From assembly GCA_022601195.1 (NCBI GenBank), contig JAHZIX010000008.1:124001-188000 (forward strand): 64,000 bases of DNA. Reading direction: 5' to 3'. The notes beneath the pieces were generated by a model. That model was not told the origin of the DNA. It saw nothing but the letters and a program-made list of their open reading frames with translations, and did not search any database. The position numbers and the translations under genes are program-made. Below, piece by piece: positions 25,317-35,148 of the stretch. Position 1 is the first letter of the stretch. Every line of letters begins with the position of its first letter. Source of the DNA: Deltaproteobacteria bacterium (lineage in GTDB: Bacteria; Acidobacteriota; Thermoanaerobaculia; Multivoradales; JAHZIX01).

Positions 25317-28025
25317 CTAGCCGGAGGCCCTCCCTCGCCAGAGCTCTTGATCTTCGAATCGACCCCAAGCGCCGTAGAGTACGGCAAGCTGTTTGGCGCT
25401 CTCCCGGCTCCGCTCGTGGTCGGGACCGTGGAAATCTACGAAGATCGTCCGGCAAGCGAGCAGCAGCTCCTCACCTTCCTCGAATCTCTCCTGGCGGACC
25501 AAGTTGCGGCCGAGAATGAGCTGAGCCTCGCCGATCTGGCGATGCCCCTTCGGCAAAGCGGAAATTCGAATCTCCAGGGCTTCCCGAACCGACTCCTCAC
25601 CGTCCGAGTATCGCCCCCTCAATTCGAGTAGATACCCCAACATCACCAGAGTACTGGCCAATTGAGGGTGCTGGTCAGGAAGGACACGGCGCTCGGCGGC
25701 GAGGATCTCCCACAGCACCGGCTCGGCTAAATCGATCTGACCACTACGCAGTAGCATCTCCCCCCGGTTGTGGCGCACCTTGAGGGTCGTCGGATGATCC
25801 TCCCCGAGAGCAACCTCCTGGATCGCGACCGCTCGCTGGGAGAATTCGAGAGCCAGCTCGACCTCGTGCTGGCTGAAATAGAGATTTGCCAGGTTGGAGA
25901 GGGGGCTAGCTAGATGCGGGTGGTCCGGGCCCAGCGTCTCCTTCCAGATATCCAGGGCTTGGTGATAGAGACTGGCAGCAGCTTCGGTCTCCCCCATACG
26001 GTCCAGAGCCCGACCGAGATTGTTGGAGCTCGCTGCGACCGTCGGGTGAACCAGTCCGAACTCGGCGCGCCGCAGCTCCAGGGCTCTTCGCTGAAAGTCC
26101 GCGGCGGCCTCCAACTTCCCCTCCGCAAGCCTGAGGGCACCCAGGTTGTTGAGGCTCTGGGCGACCTCGCCGTGGTTCGGGTTCGCCTGGGTCTGCCGCA
26201 AGGCGAGAGCTTCCGTCAGCAGTCGATCCGCCTCGGCGAGATTTCCGCTTCGCAAGGACAGGGTACCCAACTGATGCAGGGTGGCAGCGATATCCAGCAT
26301 CTGCCCATCTCCCCCCTGGCGTCGCAAAGCGAGAGCTTCCCTCAGCACCTGATCGGCCGGCCCGAAGGAGCCGGAGCGGGCCAACTCGGCGCCCAACGCG
26401 TGGAGACTCGCGCCCAGCTCCAGGGGATCTGCCGAGGACTGTCGTCGACGCTCCTCGACAATGCGTTCCAAATGCCCGATGGAGCTCTGGGAAAGACCGA
26501 GCTTGGAGTAGACGGTGGCGATCACTTCCATCAACCGTAGCCGCAACTCCGGCTCGCTAGCCAGCCCCTCATCAATGCGGGCCGAGCCCCGGTCGAGAAC
26601 CTCCCGGGCGGTGACGGTCCTTCCGTGACTCGAGCTGGGGTCCGACACCTCGAAACTCTCAATGAGGAAGTCCGTGACCGCTTCGGCCCGCCGGTTTTCT
26701 TCTTCTGCAATGCTCAAAGCCCAATGTAGCCGCACCGAGGAAACCAGTAGGCCAATACCCAAGACGAGGGTTAGGGTCCCCGCTACGGCAGCGACTGCGA
26801 AGGCCAGACGATTGCGCAACACCAGCTTGCGGAATCGATAGAAGGCACTGGGAGGACCCGCTAAGACTGGCTCGAGATTGAGGAAACGGTCGATATCCGC
26901 AGCCAACTCTGCCGACGAGGAATAGCGGAACTCTCGACCGGCGGCCATGGCTTTGGCAACGATCCAATCCAGATCTCCCTTGAGCTCTCGGGTGAGACGA
27001 TCCCGGGAGGTACTCCGCAGGCGAGCAGCTTCTTCCGCTTCCGAGACCTCGAGCCGACTCAACAGGGCGCTGGTGGTAGGTGAGTCACCCTCGGTGGCCC
27101 GAGCCGAGGTGGAGGCCGAAGCCCTCTCTCTCGACCTATGGGGTAGGACTCCCGTCAAGATCTCGAAGAGAAAGACACCTAGAGAGTAAATGTCTGAACG
27201 AGTATCGATATCACCTTCGGCGCCCTGCCTCTGCTCGGGGCTCATGTAGTCAGGGGTTCCCACCCGCCCCCCCGCGGAAGTGAGTTGGCCGATCTCCCCT
27301 CCGGCCGGATCCATGGCCTTGGCGACCCCGAAGTCGATCACTTTGGGAATGGGAACCCCTTCCTGATGAGTGATCAAAGCATTGGAAGGCTTGAGGTCTC
27401 GATGGACGATCCCCTTTTGATGAGCGTGGTGGACTCCTTTACAAACATCCCGGAACAATTCCAAACGCTGCCGGACGGAAAGCCGATGACTGTCGCAGTA
27501 GGTAGTAAAGGGAACCCCTTCTACCAATTCCATGGCGAAGTAGGGCCGCCCCTCAGCGGTAGCTCCGGCATCGAGAGCAACGGCGATGTTGGGATGGCTC
27601 ATCATCGCTAAGGCTTGACGCTCCCGTTGAAATCGCGCCACGACCTCGCGGGTGTCCATGCCGAATTTGATCACCTTGAGAGCGACTCGACGCTGCACCG
27701 GCTCGAGCTGTTCGGCGAGATACACCGCGCCCATGCCCCCTTCTCCGAGATGCTCGAGTATCCGGTACACCCCCACCCTTTGGCCTGCCTTGAACTGGCC
27801 GTCGGGGCCCAATTCATCGAAGACCGGTGGCCGGTCGAGAACATGATCCGTGGCGACGTGAGAGGCCAGAAGCTCCTCGATGCGCCCTTCGAGCTCTCCG
27901 TTGTCCCCACAGGCGTCCGCCACCCAAGCGGCTCGTTCTGATTCTTCGATCTCTAGAGCATCATGGAAAATCGACCACAGTTTGTCCCAGTCCGGATCTG
28001 GTTCGGTCGACGGCGAATCCGTCAC
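25317..28025 (-). CDS. Transmembrane Ser/Thr protein kinase with TPR repeats
   Basis: 902 residues from GTG 28025; the GTGA overlaps the stop of its ECF sigma gene. A short N-terminal helical region is followed by the kinase domain (about 80-385) with GEGGMGAVY, Lys in RVALKVIKFG, HRDLKPSNAL and IDFGVAKAM, all catalytic residues present. A membrane helix (AFAVAAVAGTLTLVLGIGLL) lies near 425. The C-terminal ~450 residues are KLC-type TPRs (LNNLGALRLAEGKLEAAADF). It is closely similar in plan to the 21931-24660 kinase, which follows it with its own sigma gene, so the two units look like an old tandem duplication. Confidence 0.94.
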   Translation of the reverse strand: MTDSPSTEPDPDWDKLWSIFHDALEIEESERAAWVADACGDNGELEGRIEELLASHVATDHVLDRPPVFDELGPDGQFKAGQRVGVYRILEHLGEGGMGAVYLAEQLEPVQRRVALKVIKFGMDTREVVARFQRERQALAMMSHPNIAVALDAGATAEGRPYFAMELVEGVPFTTYCDSHRLSVRQRLELFRDVCKGVHHAHQKGIVHRDLKPSNALITHQEGVPIPKVIDFGVAKAMDPAGGEIGQLTSAGGRVGTPDYMSPEQRQGAEGDIDTRSDIYSLGVFLFEILTGVLPHRSRERASASTSARATEGDSPTTSALLSRLEVSEAEEAARLRSTSRDRLTRELKGDLDWIVAKAMAAGREFRYSSSAELAADIDRFLNLEPVLAGPPSAFYRFRKLVLRNRLAFAVAAVAGTLTLVLGIGLLVSSVRLHWALSIAEEENRRAEAVTDFLIESFEVSDPSSSHGRTVTAREVLDRGSARIDEGLASEPELRLRLMEVIATVYSKLGLSQSSIGHLERIVEERRRQSSADPLELGASLHALGAELARSGSFGPADQVLREALALRRQGGDGQMLDIAATLHQLGTLSLRSGNLAEADRLLTEALALRQTQANPNHGEVAQSLNNLGALRLAEGKLEAAADFQRRALELRRAEFGLVHPTVAASSNNLGRALDRMGETEAAASLYHQALDIWKETLGPDHPHLASPLSNLANLYFSQHEVELALEFSQRAVAIQEVALGEDHPTTLKVRHNRGEMLLRSGQIDLAEPVLWEILAAERRVLPDQHPQLASTLVMLGYLLELRGRYSDGEESVREALEIRISALPKGHRQIGEAQLILGRNLVRQERFEEGEELLLACRTIFVDFHGPDHERSRESAKQLAVLYGAWGRFEDQELWRGRASG

Positions 28026-28615
28026 GACTGTCGTTTTCCCGGTGCCTGACCAGCAACTTCCAGGTGGAGCCAGGAGCGTGCCGCGGTCCAGTAGCGGTTG
28101 ACTGTGCGGGGAGCCAGGTCGAGAGCCCGGGCAGTCTCGGAAACGGTCAGGCCGGCGAAGTAACGCAACTTGACCACCTTCGCCATCCTGGGGTCCTTGA
28201 TCTCTAGACGATCCAGGGCCCGGTTCAAGGCTAGAAGCTCGATATCCAATTGCCCGCTTCCCGCGGCCCTTCCTACATCGTCACCGAGAGTGACTTTGAT
28301 CTGACCGCCTCCGTGGCGCGCCCGCTGGGAGCGGCGAGCTTTCTCGATGAGGATCCGCCGCATGGCCTCGGCGGCAGCGCCATAGAAATGCCAACGGTTG
28401 TCCCATAGGGGCTCTTCCTGCCTCCCGAGGCGGAGAAAGGCCTCGTGAACCAAAGCGGTGGGCTGGAGAGTTTGCCCCGGCCGCTCGCCGCTGAGCCTCT
28501 TGCGAGCTAGCTGGCGCAGCTGTTGGTAGACCAGAGGAAGCAGGACATCGGCAGATTGACGGTCTTCTGGCATCCCGCTAGCAAGTCTGGGCTCGGTGTC
28601 GGAGTGTTTCACCAT
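28022..28615 (-). CDS. ECF-type RNA polymerase sigma factor (kinase-linked family)
   Basis: About 197 residues from ATG 28615. The frame is open further, to GTG 28828, but the added 71 residues do not look like a sigma factor. Region 2 shows TALVHEAFLRLG and WHFYGAAAEAMRRILIEKAR. Region 4 shows VVKLRYFAGLTVSETARALD plus a HTH (LAPRTVNRYWTAARSWL). It overlaps the kinase gene by 4 nt and no anti-sigma gene is present. It presumably recruits RNA polymerase to promoters controlled by the kinase signal; targets are unknown. Confidence 0.9.
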   Translation of the reverse strand: MVKHSDTEPRLASGMPEDRQSADVLLPLVYQQLRQLARKRLSGERPGQTLQPTALVHEAFLRLGRQEEPLWDNRWHFYGAAAEAMRRILIEKARRSQRARHGGGQIKVTLGDDVGRAAGSGQLDIELLALNRALDRLEIKDPRMAKVVKLRYFAGLTVSETARALDLAPRTVNRYWTAARSWLHLEVAGQAPGKRQS

Positions 28616-29160
28616 GAAGGTTTGTTCCGGTATTGGGGGCGCAGGCCAGCGTATCAGAGCGGTTTCCGGCGACCGGAATCGAACTTCTCCCGGCGTCGGC
28701 GGCACATCCCCCGACTCTTCCCCCAAAAAATGCGTGACCTGGACGGTCTCTTCCACCGAAGACAGCCTGAGGTAAGAGTCGTCCGTTGACGAGATCGAGG
28801 AATTCAACAGTGACGTTTGGACCACCACAGAGGTTGCCGAAAGCAGCAGACCAACCCAGAAAATAGCCGAGATACGACGCCTGAGACGATTCGTGGAATT
28901 CCCCTCCCAAGGCTAGCCAGATCGAATGGATTTCTCGGGAATGCGATATTTCGTCGTGGATCACGCCAACCTTTGTAGGGTGTGGATCGGCTATCCGTAG
29001 CGACCTCCAGGACGACCATCAGGGACTCTTGGCGCAGCGAGGCCTTCCCCGTCGAGTCAGCTGGGCTAGGCTTTCGCAACCGACCAGGGCATGGTAATCT
29101 GGACGTTTACGCGCTCTAGCTCGACTGAATATCAATGCAGAATCTTCGAGGTGAAATGTT
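28616..29160. other. Divergent intergenic region with an in-frame N-terminal extension
   Basis: 545 bp upstream of both the ECF sigma gene and the membrane-protein operon. On the minus strand, the sigma gene's frame is open back to about 28900 and reads as a basic, hydrophobic signal-like stretch (RISAIFWVGLLLSATSVVV) and then a fibronectin-III-like edge (PPTPGEVRFRSPETALIRWP). This could be debris of an exported protein. No -35/-10 pair is convincing. Confidence 0.35.
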
Positions 29161-29874
29161 TTGACCTTTGGAACTTTGCTGCGTCGCTCCTTTGAGGTTA
29201 CCTTCCGGCAGCCGGGGGTCTTTTTTCCCATCGCGCTGATGGTCAATATCCCGCTGATTCTGATCACTATCTTCTCCGGAACGGAAGTAGCAGGAGACGC
29301 GGCCTCGCTAGAAGCCATCGGGGGCCCCCTCTTGGTCGTGTCTATGGCCACTTGGCTGCTCCTTCAACCTCTCCAGACCGGGGCCATGGCCTACGGCGTG
29401 TTCAAGCAAATGAGTGGCGAGTCTGCCACTCTCAGCGAGTGCCTCGGGGCCGCGAGTCAACGATTGATCCCTCTCTTGGGAACTACTTTGCTGGCCGGGC
29501 TAGTGACGATACTAGGTATGTTGATGTGCATTATTCCCGGCATCCTGCTCTCCTTTGGCCTCTTCGTTGCCATACCGGTGGTCATGGTGGAGCGCAACCT
29601 CGGTATCGTCGACACTCTCAAGCGGAGCTGGGATCTGACGGATGGGTACAAGGTGACGCTCTTCGTCTTCTTGCTGGTCCTGGGCATCATCAGTTTCATT
29701 CCCTCTTTCCTCCTAGAACTGGCACCCATCCCGGTGGTTAGCACCCTCCTTCCCTTGGCGCTTCAAGTGGGTCTCGGAACAGTCCAATCCGTAGGTCAGG
29801 GAGTGGCCTACAAGGAGATGAGAACCGCTAAGGAGGGTACCGACACGGATGATCTCCTCGCGGTCTTCGAATGA
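29161..29874 (+). CDS. Multi-span membrane protein (YciC/DUF975-like)
   Basis: 237 residues. TTG 29161 is the only plausible start: GAGGTG lies 8 nt upstream and an in-frame TGA precedes it. About five membrane segments are visible (VFFPIALMVNIPLILITIF; LLVVSMATWLLLQPLQTGAM; LLAGLVTILGMLMCIIPGIL; VTLFVFLLVLGIISFI). The cytosolic loop VMVERNLGIVDTLKRSWDLT is typical of the glycerophosphoryl-diester-phosphodiesterase membrane domain and YciC-like families. The function is not known. It is the first gene of a run reaching to 36179, overlapping the next gene by 26 nt. Confidence 0.8.
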   Translation: MTFGTLLRRSFEVTFRQPGVFFPIALMVNIPLILITIFSGTEVAGDAASLEAIGGPLLVVSMATWLLLQPLQTGAMAYGVFKQMSGESATLSECLGAASQRLIPLLGTTLLAGLVTILGMLMCIIPGILLSFGLFVAIPVVMVERNLGIVDTLKRSWDLTDGYKVTLFVFLLVLGIISFIPSFLLELAPIPVVSTLLPLALQVGLGTVQSVGQGVAYKEMRTAKEGTDTDDLLAVFE

Positions 29875-30547
29875 TCTGATCTCCAGACTGCTAGCCATCT
29901 CGGTCGTCCTCTGGCTGGTCGCCGCCGTGGGTACGGCGAGGGCCGAGCCGAACCCGGAGAGCCTGAAGCGGCAGGCACAGGAGATTCTCTCCGACTCGGA
30001 CTATCAAACCGAGTGGCCGGATGGTGAAGACGCACGACGGAGGGGGCGGCGGCGTAGTGGCTCCCTGGGACCCGCCGGCGGAGTCGCCATGGGGACCATC
30101 ACTTGGGCCATAGCCTGGGCTCTCGTCGCGGTGGTGGTCGTCGTATTGCTCTTTCTGCTCGTCCAAGAGGTGGCGAAACGAAGGCGGAACGCCGAAGCCG
30201 ACGCGACGATGGCTCAGAGCGAGCCTGCCGAGCCCTCTTCGGGGTCCCGGCCGGTACTAGCGGAGGTAGACCGGCTAGCCGCAGCCGGTCGCTATGGCGA
30301 AGCGGTCCACCTCCTTTTGCTGATCGCTGTGGACCGCCTGATGAGGCGGAGAGCTCAACCCCTGGAAGACAGCCTTACCAGCCGAGAGATCCTACGGCGT
30401 CTGCGCCTACCACCTCCTGGAAAGGCCGCTCTGGAGCGCTTGGTATTGGGCACGGAGAGATTCCTTTTCGCCAAAAAAGAGGTCGATCGTCAGGAGCTCG
30501 ATGCTTGCCGCGAGGCCTTTGAGCTTTTGGAAGGGACCCCTCTATGA
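29849..30547 (+). CDS. DUF4129-domain membrane protein
   Basis: 232 residues. An N-terminal signal segment (LLAISVVLWLVAAVGTARA) is followed by a short periplasmic region, one membrane helix (TITWAIAWALVAVVVVVLLF, about 85-105) and a cytosolic C terminus with the DUF4129 pattern (GRYGEAVHLLLLIAVDRLM; LTSREILRRLRLP; LERFLF-like LGTERFLFAKKEVD). DUF4129 proteins accompany MoxR/DUF58/transglutaminase modules; their function is unproven. It overlaps the next gene by 4 nt (ATGA at 30544). Confidence 0.85.
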   Translation: MISSRSSNDLISRLLAISVVLWLVAAVGTARAEPNPESLKRQAQEILSDSDYQTEWPDGEDARRRGRRRSGSLGPAGGVAMGTITWAIAWALVAVVVVVLLFLLVQEVAKRRRNAEADATMAQSEPAEPSSGSRPVLAEVDRLAAAGRYGEAVHLLLLIAVDRLMRRRAQPLEDSLTSREILRRLRLPPPGKAALERLVLGTERFLFAKKEVDRQELDACREAFELLEGTPL

Positions 30548-31824
30548 AGGATCCCTTTGGCGGTCGTGGCGGTTGGATCCTAGGAGCCGCCGTCTTGGGG
30601 CTGGCGGTCACGATGGGCTTCGGTCTCTTTTCCAGTGCCCCCTCCGCCATCCTCTCCCCCGAAGCGGACGGCTTCAGCAGGTCTGTGATCGGCTACCACG
30701 GCCTGGTGGCTTTTCTGGAAGCCATGGAGCTCCCAGTCCACATCAGCCGCTATCAGACCGCTGAGCGGCTCGCTCCCGGTACCGCTCTGATGATCTTGGC
30801 CCCCCCATTGGAAGGGGAAGGACTAGAACGAGCCACCACCTTGATGACGGAAGCTCGGGAGAAACAGATCCCCGTCGTCCTCGTCGCCCCTCAATGGAGA
30901 GTTCAGGATCTTCACAAGAAGGGATCTAGCTGGGTAGGGCGCATAGGCCAGTTATCCCAGAGTTCCGTCGAGGCCACCCTGGCAACCGTTTTGGAGTTGG
31001 AGTCGGAGGACATGTTGCGCATCGAGCGCACCACGGCTACAAGGCCTGCGGAAGCCAACTCGAGGCCACCTCTTCCAGAGGCTCTCGAGGACGAATCCAT
31101 CGCAGGGAATGGCCTGGTGGCCGAACTGCCTCGTCCCCAGTTGCTGCACCGCAAGGGCACTTTCGACAACCACCTCGGCAACGAATACTTCAGCCTGATC
31201 GCCCAGCTGTTCGAAGAGGACGTTTGGATCATCTCGGACCCCGATCTGGTCAATAACAATGGACTCGGTCTGGGAGACAACGCCGCCATCATTCACCGCT
31301 TCCTCACCCAGGAAATAGGCGCCCGGGCCGTCATGATCGATGAGACTCACCACGGTTTTCTCTCACCGCCCTCGATTTGGCGTGAGCTGGCCTCCTTTCC
31401 CCTGATCCTGGTGTCCCTCCACCTCCTGGCCATGTTTCTCGCCTTGGTCTGGGCTGCCTCCACCCGCTTTGGCCGGCCTCAGCCGGCGCCACCAAGGGTC
31501 GCCGCCGGGGCCGGAACTCTGATCGACAACACCGCCCGCCTGATTCGCCTGGCGGGCCATACGGGAGATACCGTACAGCGGTATTTTCAACTGACTGTGC
31601 GGGACGCCGCCCAGCGTTGCGCTCTGCCACCGAATCTCGAATTTTCCCAACAGGTCCAGCGCCTTCAAAAGCTAGGGCAAGCCCGCGGCCTGGCAACAGA
31701 CCTAACGCGGATAGCCCGCCGCGTCGATACCATCCCGGCAAAACCCCAGGATCCCCGCCGAGCCCTCAGCCTGTGCCGAGAGCTAGCGACCTGGCGAAAG
31801 GAGATCACGAATGGATTTCGTTGA
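30544..31824 (+). CDS. DUF4350-domain membrane protein
   Basis: 426 residues with a membrane helix at the N terminus ([18 protein letters not shown]) and another near 290 ([20 protein letters not shown]). The region between them has the alpha/beta features of DUF4350 ([43 protein letters not shown]). DUF4350 resembles the GATase-like periplasmic sensor domains found next to MoxR genes. It overlaps MoxR by 14 nt, so expression is coupled. The cytosolic tail is helical. Confidence 0.85.
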   Translation: MKDPFGGRGGWILGAAVLGLAVTMGFGLFSSAPSAILSPEADGFSRSVIGYHGLVAFLEAMELPVHISRYQTAERLAPGTALMILAPPLEGEGLERATTLMTEAREKQIPVVLVAPQWRVQDLHKKGSSWVGRIGQLSQSSVEATLATVLELESEDMLRIERTTATRPAEANSRPPLPEALEDESIAGNGLVAELPRPQLLHRKGTFDNHLGNEYFSLIAQLFEEDVWIISDPDLVNNNGLGLGDNAAIIHRFLTQEIGARAVMIDETHHGFLSPPSIWRELASFPLILVSLHLLAMFLALVWAASTRFGRPQPAPPRVAAGAGTLIDNTARLIRLAGHTGDTVQRYFQLTVRDAAQRCALPPNLEFSQQVQRLQKLGQARGLATDLTRIARRVDTIPAKPQDPRRALSLCRELATWRKEITNGFR

Positions 31825-32767
31825 AGCCCAGCACCTTACCCAGCAGCTACGCGACAAGATCGGCCGAGTCGTCATCGGTCAAGAGGCAGTCGTCGAAGGG
31901 CTGCTGGTGGCTCTCTTAAGCGGCGGCCATGCCCTTTTGGAAGGCCCCCCAGGGAGTGCGAAGACCTTGTTGGCCCGCTCCTTCGCCAGCTGTTTGGGGC
32001 TCATATTCAATCGAGTCCAATTCACTCCGGACCTCATGCCCGGTGATCTGATCGGCACCAATCTCTACAACTTCCAGACCAATGCCTTTACTTTGACCCG
32101 AGGTCCGATCTTCACCGATTTCCTGTTAGCCGACGAGATCAATCGGACGCCTCCGAAGACTCAAGCCGCCCTTCTCCAAGCGATGCAGGAGCGGACCGTG
32201 ACTCTCGACGGGAAAAATCACACCCTCTCCGAGAGCTTTCTGGTGGTCGCCACCCAGAACCCCATTGAGCACGAAGGGACCTACCCTCTTCCGGAAGCCC
32301 AACTGGATCGATTTCTGCTCAAGATCGAAGTTCCCTATCCGCAACGGGACGACGAGATCGAGGTGGTGCGGCTCCATGGCCACCGCAGCACCATGCCCAA
32401 TCTGGCTGACTTCGACCTGGCACCGGTGGCGAATCTGGAGAGCCTGAGGGAACTGCGTCAGCTAGTTCAAACCGTCACCCTCAGCGAGGAGATGGTGGTC
32501 TATATCGTCGACCTGGTACGCGCGACTCGGGAGCACCCCTCTATCTTGCACGGTGCCTCGCCCCGGGCCGCCACCATGCTGGCCACGGCGGCTCGCTCTC
32601 TCGCTACCCTGCGAGGCAGAGAATTCGCGATTCCAGATGACATCAAGGAGCTCTTCCTGCCCGCTCTTCATCACCGAGTGATTCTCGCTCCGAGTGCCGA
32701 GGTAGAAGGTCAGACGCCAGATGGAGTGCTGAAGCTGGTCCTCGAATCCGTGGCAGCGCCTCGATAG
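31811..32767 (+). CDS. MoxR-family AAA+ ATPase
   Basis: 318 residues. Walker A GPPGSAKT (about 43-50), Walker [21 protein letters not shown] (about 104), sensor 1 [20 protein letters not shown] and the C-terminal lid are all present. MoxR ATPases act as chaperones that activate or assemble partner proteins, commonly the VWA or DUF58 proteins encoded next to them. Here DUF58 follows 78 bp later and DUF4129/DUF4350 precede it. Complete and typical in length. Confidence 0.95.
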   Translation: MDFVEAQHLTQQLRDKIGRVVIGQEAVVEGLLVALLSGGHALLEGPPGSAKTLLARSFASCLGLIFNRVQFTPDLMPGDLIGTNLYNFQTNAFTLTRGPIFTDFLLADEINRTPPKTQAALLQAMQERTVTLDGKNHTLSESFLVVATQNPIEHEGTYPLPEAQLDRFLLKIEVPYPQRDDEIEVVRLHGHRSTMPNLADFDLAPVANLESLRELRQLVQTVTLSEEMVVYIVDLVRATREHPSILHGASPRAATMLATAARSLATLRGREFAIPDDIKELFLPALHHRVILAPSAEVEGQTPDGVLKLVLESVAAPR

Positions 32768-32845
32768 CCCCCCAGGACAGAAAGAAGTTCCAGGTACCCA
32801 AAAAACCATCGGATCCAGGAAAATCGAAGGAACCCCAAGAGCCCT

Positions 32846-34156
32846 ATGATTCAACCCGCCCCTCGAGCCCTTGCTCTATTTGCTCTCGGCTTGCCGTTGG
32901 CAGCCCTGCCGTCGCTGGCCTGGCCCCAACTGTGGCCTCTCTGGGTCCTCTTCGGGGCAATCTCCCTAGCTGCTTGGGGCATCGACGCGGCTCTCTGCCC
33001 TCGCAGTCTGAGCTGGCGCCTGGAATCCCCGGACACTCTCGCCATGGCAGCTACTGGGGAAGCCGTGATGCACCTCGAGGCCCCGGGAGGCTTGGCGAGC
33101 AATCTGGCCACGGAATTGCGCCTCGAGCTCTCAGAAACCATGCAACCATCACCCTCCGTGGCTGGCCGGTTGGTAGCGGGAGGCTCCAAGCTACGAGTCC
33201 CCCTGGTGGCCAAGCGCCGGGGACGCGCTGCCATCGAAGAAGCTTGGGTACGCACCCTCGGGCCCTTGGGTCTGATGCGCAGCACGCTGCGCTTGGCTTT
33301 GCGACGCCCCCTAGAAGTCGTTCCCAACCTGACCCCGGTCCATGCAGCCGCCTTGGCCTTTGCCAATCCTCGCGAGACCATGGCGGGTCTCAAGATCGAA
33401 CGCTTCGTCGGTGACGGTTCGGAGTTCGAAGCGCTGAGGGAATACCAAGCCGGGATGGACCCGCGCTCCATCGACTGGAAATCATCCGCCCGCCATACCC
33501 GTCTGCTGAGCCGGGAGTTACGGGCCGAACGCAATCACCAGGTCGTCCTGGCCCTGGACACCGGCTGGCTCATGGCGGAACCCATCCATGGGGTCCCCCG
33601 TATCGATCACGCCATTCACGCCGCGCTTCTGACCGCATACGTAGGTCTACGCCATGGCGACCGCGTGCGCCTATTCTCATTTGATCAACGCCCAGGGCGA
33701 CTGACTCCCCCGCGAGGTGGCGTTGGGGCCCTGGCTCACCTGATCCGCTACACCGGAGAGCTCGCCTACAGCGATGCTGAAACCAATTTCACCCTGGCTC
33801 TGACAGATTTGACCAGTCGCCTCCGGCGGCGCTCCTTGGTCGTCGTGATGACGGAATTGGTCGACACGGTTTCCGCCGAGTTGATGGTGGAGAACGTTCT
33901 GCGCTTGGCTCGCCGTCACCTGGTGATCTTCGTCGCTCTGCGCAACCCCTATCTGGAGGAGCTGGCCACTGCCGAGCCACATCGTATGGAACAGGTCGAA
34001 CGAGCGGTGATCGCCGACAGCATCGCCCGCGAGAGACAGTTGGTACTGCGCCGGCTACGTCGCCGCGGAGTCACCTGCATCGATGAACAGCCCGACCGCC
34101 TCAATGCCGCGCTGCTCAACCACTACCTGGAAATCAAACGCAGGGAGCGCATCTGA
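32846..34156 (+). CDS. DUF58-domain protein (MoxR partner)
   Basis: 436 residues. Two N-terminal membrane helices (ALALFALGLPLAALPSLAWP; LWVLFGAISLAAWGIDAAL) are followed by the DUF58 signature, GDGSEFEALREYQAGMDPR then IDWKSSARH (about 190-220), and a VWA-like fold with a MIDAS-like VLALDTG. DUF58 proteins are the usual partner of MoxR ATPases; a client role is inferred from that. Its last base is shared with the start of the next gene (ATGATGG context at 34156), so it is tightly coupled. Confidence 0.9.
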   Translation: MIQPAPRALALFALGLPLAALPSLAWPQLWPLWVLFGAISLAAWGIDAALCPRSLSWRLESPDTLAMAATGEAVMHLEAPGGLASNLATELRLELSETMQPSPSVAGRLVAGGSKLRVPLVAKRRGRAAIEEAWVRTLGPLGLMRSTLRLALRRPLEVVPNLTPVHAAALAFANPRETMAGLKIERFVGDGSEFEALREYQAGMDPRSIDWKSSARHTRLLSRELRAERNHQVVLALDTGWLMAEPIHGVPRIDHAIHAALLTAYVGLRHGDRVRLFSFDQRPGRLTPPRGGVGALAHLIRYTGELAYSDAETNFTLALTDLTSRLRRRSLVVVMTELVDTVSAELMVENVLRLARRHLVIFVALRNPYLEELATAEPHRMEQVERAVIADSIARERQLVLRRLRRRGVTCIDEQPDRLNAALLNHYLEIKRRERI

Positions 34157-35148
34157 TGGCTGACTACCGGTTGAAATCCTATGAGTTTCGCCGCGAGCGG
34201 CAAAGCGATTGGGAGGAACTGTCCGAGCTCTTGGACCGTGCCGCCAAAGGGCTGGGCACTTTGACTAGCGCCGAGCTCTATCGACTTCCCGCCCTCTACC
34301 GCGCGGTCCTGTCCTCCTTATCCGTGGCTCGGGCCATCTCTCTGGACAAGAATGTCGTGGCCTACCTGGAAGATCTGGCAGCCAGGGCCTTCGTAGTCCT
34401 GTATGGCACCCAGCACGGCCTCCTGCAGGCCATCAGAACCTTTTTCACTCACTGGTTTCCCAGGCGGGTGAGGAGCTTGTCCTGGGGGGTCCTACTGTCC
34501 ATCGGCCTGCTCATCCTCGGCGCTGCCTCCGGATTCATGATGACGATTCACGATAGTGAGCGCTTTTATAGCTTCGTCCCTTCCCACCTTGCCGGTGACC
34601 GGACTCCCGCCAGCACCGCGGAAGATCTGCTGGATGCTCTGAAAGGGCGCGGCGTCGCCGAGGAGCTCACTCTCTTTGCAACCTCTTTGTTTACCCACAA
34701 CACCAGTGTCGGCTTTCTGTGCTTCGCAATAGGAGTCGCCTTCGGAGTACCCGTGGCCCTGCTGGTGTTCTATAACGGTTTGATCTTGGGAGCCTTCGCT
34801 GCCATCTATTACCAGCAGGGGCTAGCTTTGCCTTTTTGGGCCTGGGTACTTCCCCATGGAGTCACCGAGCTGCTCGCCGTGTGCATCTGCGGCGCCACGG
34901 GCTTTGCCATCGGTCAGAGCCTGATCTTTCCTGGGCCCTATAGCCGCCTCGAGAACCTCGCCCGTCGCGGCCGGGATGCAGCCAGTGTTGCCGCTGGCGC
35001 TGCTGCGCTCTTTTTTCTAGCGGCCCTCCTAGAGGGATTCTTCCGTCAAATGGTTCACCATGAAGCGGTGCGACTGACCGTGGCCTTGGCAACAGCCATC
35101 GGGTGGGTCGCCTATTTCTCTCTCGCCGGTCGCGGAGAAGAGCCTTGA
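34156..35148 (+). CDS. SpoIIM-like (stage II sporulation protein M family) membrane protein
   Basis: 330 residues. The N-terminal cytosolic helical region has FRRERQSDWEELSELLDRAA and LYRAVLSSLSVARAISLDKN, characteristic of this family, followed by about six membrane segments (LLSIGLLILGAASGFMMTIH; GVAFGVPVALLVFYNGLILG; LPFWAWVLPHGVTELLAVCI). The name does not imply sporulation: such genes are widespread in Gram-negative MoxR clusters, usually beside an RDD protein as here. The exact function is unknown. Confidence 0.88.
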   Translation: MADYRLKSYEFRRERQSDWEELSELLDRAAKGLGTLTSAELYRLPALYRAVLSSLSVARAISLDKNVVAYLEDLAARAFVVLYGTQHGLLQAIRTFFTHWFPRRVRSLSWGVLLSIGLLILGAASGFMMTIHDSERFYSFVPSHLAGDRTPASTAEDLLDALKGRGVAEELTLFATSLFTHNTSVGFLCFAIGVAFGVPVALLVFYNGLILGAFAAIYYQQGLALPFWAWVLPHGVTELLAVCICGATGFAIGQSLIFPGPYSRLENLARRGRDAASVAAGAAALFFLAALLEGFFRQMVHHEAVRLTVALATAIGWVAYFSLAGRGEEP

